Source of the DNA: an uncultured Saprospiraceae bacterium
Lineage (GTDB): Bacteria > Bacteroidota > Bacteroidia > Chitinophagales > Saprospiraceae
Length of the DNA: 64,000 bases
NCBI GenBank assembly: GCA_937981555.1
Contig: CALJOK010000017.1
Coordinates: 235,582 to 299,581, forward strand
Direction of reading: 5' to 3'
The translations under genes were made by a program, and so were the position numbers. Positions 51,289 to 58,511 of the stretch are shown one piece after another. Within the stretch, counting starts at the first letter, position 1; every line of letters begins with the position of its first letter. The notes beneath the pieces were generated by a model. It had not been told where the DNA came from, did no database searches, and saw nothing but the letters and a program-made list of their open reading frames with translations.

Positions 51289-54186
51289 ATGACAAAACAC
51301 AAACCGTCATTAATCGAACGCATCGCCGAAAAAATCGGTTTAATCCAAAATCTACACCAAGAAGACAATCAAGCACCAATTGAAAGTCTAACCGATAAGC
51401 CGGGCCAACTAACCGATTTCCCCCCAATCGAACAATGGGATAATTGGACAGAATACGAAGCCACCGAGCATCCTAAAAAAGTCAAAAAGAACTACACGAT
51501 AGTTCCGACCACTTGCTTTAATTGCGAAAGTGCCTGTGGCTTGACTGCCTACGTCGATAAGGATACCAACGAAATCCGAAAGTTCGAAGGTAACCCATAT
51601 CACCCTGGTAGCCGTGGAAGAAACTGTGCAAAAGGACCAGCAACCATTAATCAAATCACCGACCCTGATCGTATTTTATATCCATTAAAAAGAGCAGGGA
51701 AAAGAGGCGAAGGAAAATGGGATCGCGTCACTTGGGATGTAGTCCTCGACGACATCGCAGGACGAATGCGAAAAGCGATTCAAGAAGATCGACACAACCA
51801 AATCGCTTATCATGTAGGCCGTCCAGGACATGAAGGCTATGCCAATCGAGTGATTCAAGCATGGGGAGTGGATGGACATAATTCACATACGAATATTTGT
51901 TCGTCGGGCGCGAGACTCGGTTATAATGTATGGTATGGTTACGATCGACCATCACCAGATCATACCAATGCAAAATTTATTTTATTGATTTCTGCACACT
52001 TGGAAAGTGGACATTATTTTAATCCACATGCCCAGCGAATCATCGAAGCAAAAATGAAAGGGGCGAAGTTGGCAACGATGGATCCACGATTGTCTAACAC
52101 GGCAAGTATGTCTGATTATTGGATGCCTTCGTATCCAGGAACGGAAGCGGCAGTTTTGTTGGCGATGGCAAAAATCATTTTAGAAGAGGGATTATACAAT
52201 CGTCCGTTTCTAGAAAATTGGACGAATTGGGAAACATATTTAGAAAAACGTCACCCAGATACACCGCATACTTTTGAAAATTATATTGAAAAAATGACAG
52301 GCGAGTATGCAGAGTACACGCCAGAATATGCAGAAGAAGAAAGTGGCGTCAAAGCAGAAATGATTCGCGAGTGCGCGATCAAAATAGGAGAGGCAGGAGA
52401 AAAATTTGCCACACACAATTGGCGAAGTGCAGCAAGTGGAAACCTAGGTGGGTGGTGTGTTTCCCGTTGTTTACATTTTTTAAATGTATTGACTGGAAGT
52501 GTTGGAACAATCGGTGGAACATCTCCTAACAGTTGGAATAAATTTAAACCAAAATTCCACACCACTCCTCCAGGGCAGAAGTTTTGGAACAATATGCATT
52601 TCCCGAATGAGTATCCTTTGGCGATGTTTGAAATGAGTTTCTTGTTGCCACATTTTATGAAAGAGGGTAGAGGTAAGATGGATGTTTATTTCTCTAGAGT
52701 ATTTAATCCGGTGTGGACTTACCCTGATGGATTTTCATGGATGGAAGCATATTTGGATGAAGAGAAATTTGGTTTGCATGCAGCGATGACACCGACTTGG
52801 AATGAGACGGCGTTCTTTGCAGATTATGTTTTACCGATGGGACACTCTGCCGAGCGACATGACCTGAATAGTTATGCGACGCACTCGGGCATGTGGATTG
52901 CTTTCCGTCAACCTGTCTTGCGAGAGGCGGCACGACGAGCTGGTAAGCCGGTAGAGTTTACCTACGAATCCAACCCTGGAGAAGTGTGGGAAGAAGATGA
53001 ATTTTGGATTGAGTTGAGTTGGCGAATTGACCCTGACGGAAGTTTGGGAATTCGGAAGCACTTTGAGTCACCTTATCGTCCAGGTAAGAAAATTAAAATT
53101 GACGAGTACTACCAGTATATTTTTGAAAATACAAAAGGACTGACTGCTGCTGCCAAAAAAGAAGGATTGACGGAATTGGATTATATGAAAAAGCACGGCG
53201 CATTCGAAGTAGAAAAACACAGTTACGCCAAACATGAGTTTACCCTTTCGGAAGAGCAACTCAAAGATTCAGTCGTCGATGAAAAATCAAAAGTCATTAG
53301 CAAAGACGGAAAGGATATAGGTGTGATGATCAAAGGAAAACCTTTAGTGGGTTTCCCTACGCCGAGTCGTAAAAATGAATTTTACTCGCAAACTTTGGCG
53401 GATTGGAAATGGGAAGAATATGCGATTCCAACTTATATCAAGAGTCATATACACAATGATAAATTGGACAAGGAGAAAGGCGAATATGTTTTATTGCCTA
53501 CGTTCCGATTACCGACCTTGATTCACTCTCGTTCTGGAAATGCAAAATGGTTGGTAGAAATTGCCAATCGAAACCCGATCTGGATGCATCCTGATGATGC
53601 GCAACGTTGGGGATTTAGAACGGGCGACTTGGTTCGACTAAATACCGACATTGGATATTTTATAGATAAGGTTTGGGTGACGCAAGGAATGAAACCTGGC
53701 GTGGTGGCTTGCTCGCATCACCTCGGTCGTTGGCGACGAAAACAAGATGAAGGAAATCGTTGGGCGACCAATACCGTCAATATTGAAAACGATGGTAAAG
53801 GTGGTTGGAAAATGAAAACGACTTCTGGGATTAAACCTTTCGATAGTACGGATGCAGATAGTAAACGGATCTTCTGGTCGGATGGTGGTGTACATCAAAA
53901 CATTACGCATGCCGTTCACCCTGACCCGATTTCGGGAATGCATTGTTGGCATCAACGGGTACGCATCGAGCGACCGCATGAAGGGGATAAATATGGTGAT
54001 ATTTTCGTGGATACGAATAAGTCGCATGAGAATTATAAGGAGTGGTTAAAGTTGACGAGACCTGCGGATCAGCCTGATGGGTTGAGGAGGCCGTATTGGT
54101 TTAAGCGACCGTTGAAGCCTGATAAGAAGGCTTACTATACTACGAATATGGATGAGAATGGGAGGGTGAAGAAGGAATTGGATTAA
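51289..54186 (+). CDS. Molybdopterin oxidoreductase catalytic subunit, SoeA-like
   Basis: 965 residues from ATG 51289; the GTG at 51268 lies in a repeat. No Tat signal, so the enzyme is cytoplasmic. N-terminal [4Fe-4S] site CFNCESACGL ... RGRNCAKG, then RVTWDVVLDDIAGRM and ICSSGARLGYNVWYGYDRPSPDHTNAKFIL, typical of the DMSO-reductase family. The C-terminal cofactor domain is near LLPTFRLPTLIHSRSGNAKWLVEI. Size and subunit set agree with the sulfite-oxidising SoeABC complex (SoeA ~970 aa). Polysulfide/thiosulfate or arsenate reductase relatives are alternatives. Context (persulfide dioxygenase, SulP) favours sulfite oxidation to sulfate. Confidence 0.82.
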   Translation: MTKHKPSLIERIAEKIGLIQNLHQEDNQAPIESLTDKPGQLTDFPPIEQWDNWTEYEATEHPKKVKKNYTIVPTTCFNCESACGLTAYVDKDTNEIRKFEGNPYHPGSRGRNCAKGPATINQITDPDRILYPLKRAGKRGEGKWDRVTWDVVLDDIAGRMRKAIQEDRHNQIAYHVGRPGHEGYANRVIQAWGVDGHNSHTNICSSGARLGYNVWYGYDRPSPDHTNAKFILLISAHLESGHYFNPHAQRIIEAKMKGAKLATMDPRLSNTASMSDYWMPSYPGTEAAVLLAMAKIILEEGLYNRPFLENWTNWETYLEKRHPDTPHTFENYIEKMTGEYAEYTPEYAEEESGVKAEMIRECAIKIGEAGEKFATHNWRSAASGNLGGWCVSRCLHFLNVLTGSVGTIGGTSPNSWNKFKPKFHTTPPGQKFWNNMHFPNEYPLAMFEMSFLLPHFMKEGRGKMDVYFSRVFNPVWTYPDGFSWMEAYLDEEKFGLHAAMTPTWNETAFFADYVLPMGHSAERHDLNSYATHSGMWIAFRQPVLREAARRAGKPVEFTYESNPGEVWEEDEFWIELSWRIDPDGSLGIRKHFESPYRPGKKIKIDEYYQYIFENTKGLTAAAKKEGLTELDYMKKHGAFEVEKHSYAKHEFTLSEEQLKDSVVDEKSKVISKDGKDIGVMIKGKPLVGFPTPSRKNEFYSQTLADWKWEEYAIPTYIKSHIHNDKLDKEKGEYVLLPTFRLPTLIHSRSGNAKWLVEIANRNPIWMHPDDAQRWGFRTGDLVRLNTDIGYFIDKVWVTQGMKPGVVACSHHLGRWRRKQDEGNRWATNTVNIENDGKGGWKMKTTSGIKPFDSTDADSKRIFWSDGGVHQNITHAVHPDPISGMHCWHQRVRIERPHEGDKYGDIFVDTNKSHENYKEWLKLTRPADQPDGLRRPYWFKRPLKPDKKAYYTTNMDENGRVKKELD

Positions 54187-54349
54187 TGAAAAAAAGAGCA
54201 ATCAGGGACGGTTGCTCTTTTTTTGGTTTTAATTCTTGTTGGACTTGTAGACTGACGGATGGAATCCGTTACTTTGGTTCGTGTAGCACTTCAAGTGCTA
54301 ACGAGCAGCTTTCCTTCTATTGGTTAGTTTCTTTTGTATTGGACAGCAG
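54169..54349. repeat. Left ~182-bp direct repeat of the island
   Basis: Very similar to 58304-58486, from AAGAAGGA near the 3' end of the molybdopterin gene, through the terminator, to TTTGTATTGGACAGCAG. It contains small palindromes (ACGGAT-GGA-ATCCGT; TAGCACTT-C-AAGTGCTA). The first 18 bases are coding, including the stop codon. Confidence 0.85.
54189..54224 (+). terminator. Intrinsic terminator of the molybdopterin gene
   Basis: Stem AAAAAAAGAGCAA/TTGCTCTTTTTTT with a ~10-base loop, starting 2 bases after the stop. The same hairpin is present in the second copy of the direct repeat (58325-58358). Confidence 0.92.
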
Positions 54350-54381
54350 GTAATTTATTAATATCCATTTCTTAGATTTAT

Positions 54382-55284
54382 TTATTTTGCGTAGACTATT
54401 TTAGAAGTAGTTTTATTCCTTTTCATTTTAAAATTTAAAGGATTCCATCCTTTAATATTTGGTTGGATTAATTTTTTGCTAAAAAATAATATCTCGTTTC
54501 CAACCCTCGATCTATAAGCAGTATGTTTAAATGAATATTCTTTTCTTGAACAATTAGAATATAACTCTTGAATCTCAGGAACATTATCATAAGAAACAAT
54601 CCAATTAATATTTTTTATACTTTTGATTTTATCACTAACCATTTTATGATTTCGTTGCTCATAATGATTCATGTAAAGTGTATTCGCTTTTAAATAATAT
54701 GGGGGATCAAAATAAAAGACAACATTCTTATCCTTAGTTTCTTCTTGTATTTTATCTATTAGCTTAATTGCATCTTTCTTGTAAAGTCTAATTTGTTTTT
54801 TCCTTGAAGCGATTCTCCTTATTCTATTTATAATTTCTGATTTATTAAATCGGCAGTCCATTAAATAGTTTCCATTTTGTTGTATTCCTCCCATCACTCC
54901 TGCTTTTATTATTCCTGACCGATTTGTTCTATTTAAAAATAAAGTTGAAAATCCTAATTCTAACAAATCAGCTTTCTCCTTATTTTTTTGCACTTCTTTC
55001 TGTTTCTTCCATTCAACTATTGTTATTTCTGTTTCTTCAATTAGATTACATAACTGTTTAGTTTTATTTAGGACAGAATACCAAAAGGCGTATATTGATC
55101 TGTCCTTATCATTAATCGTAATCCTTTCTACGAATCCTTCAATTAATAAAAATAAAGCTACTGAGGCTCCTCCTGAATAAGGTTCAACATAGTGTCCATT
55201 AATTTTATTGTCAACACAAAGTTTAGCTATAAAAGCAGAAAGTTTATTTTTCCCTCCTGGGTATCTCAATGGTGAATAGTGCAT
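54382..55284 (-). CDS. D12-class adenine-N6 DNA methyltransferase
   Basis: 300 residues. Opening HYSPLRYPGGKNKLSAFIAKL is the SAM-binding start of Dam/DpnM-type enzymes; VEPYSGGASVALFLL follows as motif I; catalytic DPPYYLKA is motif IV; SYDNVPEIQELY and GNEILFFSKK close the fold. It methylates adenine in DNA (often GATC, but specificity is not readable). It starts one base after the stop of a ParB-like gene, so the two are one unit. No restriction endonuclease is recognisable next to it. It is very AT-rich in codon use. Confidence 0.9.
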   Translation of the reverse strand: MHYSPLRYPGGKNKLSAFIAKLCVDNKINGHYVEPYSGGASVALFLLIEGFVERITINDKDRSIYAFWYSVLNKTKQLCNLIEETEITIVEWKKQKEVQKNKEKADLLELGFSTLFLNRTNRSGIIKAGVMGGIQQNGNYLMDCRFNKSEIINRIRRIASRKKQIRLYKKDAIKLIDKIQEETKDKNVVFYFDPPYYLKANTLYMNHYEQRNHKMVSDKIKSIKNINWIVSYDNVPEIQELYSNCSRKEYSFKHTAYRSRVGNEILFFSKKLIQPNIKGWNPLNFKMKRNKTTSKIVYAK

Positions 55285-55285
55285 T

Positions 55286-56677
55286 TTATAATTTCGTTAA
55301 GTCTAATTTCGATAGTAAAACTTCTTCTTCATCTAAAAGAAAATCCAATAAAGGTATTAAATTATTACATAGTGATATAGCATCATTGGGAACTGCTCCT
55401 ACTATATAATTATGAATTATTTGATGTGGCCTTTCAATACTAAAATCCTCAAATGCTTTTTTTTCTTTAGTACCTAATATTATTTTGCAAAAAAATCTTT
55501 TCAGACTTGTAAAGTCTGTAAAAGGACGTTTATCTCCTCTACTATTATAGAAACAATTATGAAAAATGTGTCCTTGACTTAAATTTTTATTCCCATTATA
55601 TAAAGTATTTTCCAAAACATATTTTAAAGTATTTTCAAAAGTTACTCTAGTTAATGCAGTCTTAGCATTAGGAAAGTCGTTCTCATCTAGGCTATAACAT
55701 TCTTTAATTAAATTATCTAATGTAGCTGGGATCTTTTTCCTAACATATCTTGGTTTTGTTTGTATACTTTTTCTTTTAACTGGAGGTGGTGTAACTCCTG
55801 AAACTGGAGGTGGCGTAACTCCTGAAACTGGAGGTGGTGTAACTGGTTTTGGCACAATTAACCCGAAGATCTCAAGTTTGCTTAAAAACTTAACTTTATC
55901 TTTTGTTTTGTTAACTTCGAGATAAGTAGTCTTAGGGTTTTCTTTCAAAAATTCTACAAGCGCAATTATATATGAAGTAAATATCTTTTTATTAGAAATT
56001 TTTATTTCATAAGATGGTTTACTTTTAAAATAATAACCACAATCTCTTGAAACCGTAAAAAGCCTCTCAAATATTGTTGTTTTCCCTCCTGTCGGTCCTC
56101 TTCCCCTTCTCAATAATTTCTTTAGATCATCTCCTCCAATTTTTACAGCTTCATAATAAAAGCTCGCTATTTTTATTAATTGAGCAGGTTGAGAATCAAT
56201 GTTTCTCATAGAATCAACAGACTTTCCTTTTTTATTTAATTTAAAAACTTCAAGCGCCTTTGCTATTCTATCCCATTCTTTAAATAACGAATTTGTATGC
56301 TCTATAAAAATCCTAAGATCTAAATCGCTTTCTTTTTTATAAACTAATACTGGTAATTTTTCCATTTGCATTTTATCAGCATCCAATTCATATTTTTCTG
56401 GAAACTGTAAAGCTTTGACAGCAGCGCATCTTCTATTACCATCTTTAACAAGATACTTCCCATCCTTTTCTAGAACCCATAAGGGTCTATCTGGATAAAA
56501 TTCATTTGCCTAAACTATTCCTTTCACAATTTCTTTTGCAGATTCACTATAAAGCAAATACGTTATTAAATCGCTTTCATCTTCACTACCACTATATAAT
56601 TCAGAAAACCTTGGGTTTTTCACATCAAGGACTAATTTATTTAATTCTATCTCTTTTAAAACTGATTTTGCATTCAT
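55286..56677 (-). pseudogene. ParB-like protein gene interrupted by one in-frame TAG
   Basis: Reading from ATG 56677 the frame gives MNAKSVLKEIELNKLVLDV, NPRFSELY and SAKEIVKGIV, then TAG at 56512-56510, then ANEFYPDRPLWVLEKDGKYLVKDGNRRCAAVKAL and onward without break to 55286 (464 codons in all). The DGNRRCAA and PDRPLWV segments are hallmarks of ParB/Srx-type N-terminal domains. The TAG sits in the middle of that domain, so a downstream restart (for example at 56386) would lose it. After a VTPPPVSG repeat linker comes an unrecognised C-terminal domain (~210 residues). Suppression or recoding is possible; a sequencing error must be excluded. Confidence 0.8.
55779..55846 (-). repeat. 24-bp tandem repeat coding a VTPPPVSG linker
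   Basis: Two full and one partial unit of ACTGGAGGTGGTGTAACTCC-TGAA differing by one base. They encode a proline-rich linker between the ParB-like and C-terminal domains. Confidence 0.85.
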
Positions 56678-57053
56678 CTTTCATACTCTTTTTTTTAAAA
56701 ATATTTTTTGCTTAAAATGATCATATTATCTACCACTACCTTGCCCTTTCCGAGGTATTAACCTTGGCTCTGCCAACTATTATTTATTTCAATAAATTCC
56801 AAAGTCATTTAAGATCATAGACACAACCTCGGTAGAGAGGATAAATTTAATTAACCAAATCCATCACGTATTATTCAAATGTTAGAAATTCTTACGGCGG
56901 GAATTATAGAAAGTATCGCCAAATATAAAAGTAGTATTTCTATTTTTAACTGCCAAATTAAATGATAAATATCACTCATATCTTATGTCAACACGAGCAG
57001 TTTTCCCATGCTGTGTGATACAACCATCTAACAATTAAAAACAATCTGCTTGT

Positions 57054-57100
57054 GTAGACTTTAAAGTCTACATACAGCAAAAGGTAGCGGGCTTTGCCCG
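57054..57100 (+). repeat. Palindromic repeat element, forward copy
   Basis: GTAGACTTT-AAAGTCTAC palindrome followed by CATACAGCAAAAGGTAG and CGGGCTTTGCCCG. About 87% identical to the reverse complement of 57226-57272. Confidence 0.8.
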
Positions 57101-57225
57101 GCAGTCTACAAGTCCATAGGGGCAGAAATATCAAAGCAAGTCTACAAGTATAAGAAGAAGCTGCTAGCGTAAAAGTTAGCGGCTTTTATGTTTTGTAAAT
57201 GTATTAGCGATAGCGTTACAGAATT

Positions 57226-57272
57226 CGGGCAAAGCCCGCAACTTTTCACCGTATGTTGACTTTAAAGTCAAC
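57226..57272 (-). repeat. Palindromic repeat element, inverted copy
   Basis: CGGGCAAAGCCCG, then GTTGACTTT-AAAGTCAAC. Inverted partner of 57054-57100; a decayed third copy lies at 63808-63853. Confidence 0.8.
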
Positions 57273-57320
57273 ACGAGCAGCTTTCCTTTTAATTGATATT
57301 CTGCTTTGTATTGGACAGCA
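57272..57320 (+). repeat. Fragment of the island boundary repeat
   Basis: CACGAGCAGCTTTCCTTTT ... TTTGTATTGGACAGCAG matches the last ~50 bases of the repeats at 54169-54349 and 58304-58486. Confidence 0.75.
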
Positions 57321-57481
57321 GGGGCATTGAGGTAAGCCAAGGAATACCAGGAGCGAAAACATTCCAATCTAAGTAAATCCTTATCATAATTTTAACTTTA
57401 TTTTTTCTTAAACAAATTACGATATTAATAATGTGAATTAATTAAAAATAATTCCATTTTGAAAAAAAAGTTATTAACACC

Positions 57482-57573
57482 GCTGGAACCACCTCTAAAA
57501 AACAAAACTAAGCCCGCTGGAATTTCCGCCCGCTCTTCCCACCTGCTGGAACCACCTCTGAAAAACAGAACTA
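57482..57573. repeat. Two 30-bp repeats spaced 62 bp
   Basis: GCTGGAACCACCTCT-n-AAAAACA-n-AACTAA at 57482-57511 and 57544-57573, followed in each case by a diverged CTCGCTGGAATTT-type segment. Confidence 0.8.
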
Positions 57574-57861
57574 ACAAAAAGTACCCTCGCTGGAATTTTC
57601 GCTCTGCGGAAGTTCCAAGCATTCCAGAAGGCTCCTGCCTTCGTTTGATCAAATACAAAAAAGGTTAGACAGTTTTATTCGTAACAAAAAGCAAAGCTTT
57701 GAGGAATACAAGTCACTATCGCAGGATAAGTATCGCCAACTGTGCAATACAACTACCTCGCTATCCAATACCAAACAAACTAAAATTTAAAAGCAAAGCC
57801 ACTCCTTAGAATAAAGTCTAATAAAGGAACAAAAAGAAGCAATTCCCTTACCGCCATCTCC

Positions 57862-58176
57862 CTTCGCCGTTCAATTATTCCGATGACTCAACCTGCCAAA
57901 TCCCTACGCCGCACTATTTTCCACCTGCGCCGTACTACTGAACCCCTGCGCCAAGCTGCTCGCCCCCTCCGCCATACTACTGAACCGCTGCGCCGTATTA
58001 CTTTGCCTCCACGCCAAGCTACTCGACCCCTTCGCCATACTACTGAACCGCTGCGCCGTACTACTTTACGTCCACGCCAAGCTACTCGATCCCTCCGCCG
58101 TACTACTTTCCGCCTTCGCCGTATGGCCAAATCCCTGCGCCAGACTACTTTATCCCTGCGCCATGCTACATGTCCA
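57862..58176. repeat. 21-bp minisatellite, 15 units, with 63-bp higher-order period
   Basis: Exactly 15 units of 21 bases (57862, 57883, 57904 ... 58156), each with CGCC at positions 4-7 except the second unit. From 57925 groups of three units repeat (63 bp). Frame +1 of the ATG at 57883 encodes heptads of the type LRRTTEP/LRQATRP/LRHTTEP; the reverse strand encodes Arg/Val-rich heptads. GC-rich in a low-GC genome. Whether it is translated is unknown. Confidence 0.9.
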
Positions 58177-58303
58177 AATTTTTAAGGGGGAATTCTCGCT
58201 AGCGACGATTTTTTATAGAACCCATAATTTACAGAAAGATTTACTAGCATAAAACCTAACAGCTTTTGCAATTTGTAAATGTATTGTTACATCAATCAAG
58301 ATA

Positions 58304-58486
58304 AAGAAGGATTTGGATTAAATGAAAAAAGAGCAACTGGGGGCGGTTGCTCTTTTTTGTATTATAAAATTCTTGTTGGACTTGTAGACTGACGGATGGA
58401 ATCCGTTACGTTGGTTCGTGTAGCACTTCAAGTACTAACTAGCAGATTTCCTTTTATTTGTTAGTCCGGTTTGTATTGGACAGCAG
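58304..58486. repeat. Right ~182-bp direct repeat of the island
   Basis: Second copy of 54169-54349, including the terminator hairpin (58325-58358) and a mutated copy of the 3' coding end of the molybdopterin gene (AAGAAGGATTTGGATTAAATG). It lies 25 bases past the stop of the gene at 58512. Confidence 0.85.
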
Positions 58487-58511
58487 CGTTATCTTTTTGT
58501 AAAAAAACTAT

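Larger units (their letters stand above)
56716..58303. other. Gene-free, repeat-filled part of the island
   Basis: About 1.6 kb without a credible gene. It contains palindromic repeat copies (57054-57100, 57226-57272), a fragment of the boundary repeat (57272-57320), two copies of a ~30-bp element (57482-57573) and a 21-bp minisatellite (57862-58176). Open frames here are repeat translations or lack family signal. Confidence 0.6.

Noticed and set aside
56506..56715. 69-residue forward frame over the start of the ParB-like gene
   Set aside because: Antisense shadow of the ParB-like coding sequence; Leu/His/Phe-rich and without family resemblance.
57176..57367. 63-residue reverse frame and other short frames in 57.1-57.7 kb
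   Set aside because: They are translations of palindromic and duplicated repeats; no family signal.
57862..58176. CRISPR array
   Set aside because: Units are 21 bp without distinct spacers and no cas genes are present; it is a plain tandem repeat.
57883..58185. 100-residue Arg/Thr heptad protein as a confirmed gene
   Set aside because: The open frame follows automatically from a 21-bp unit without stops; both strands are open and no start signal was found.
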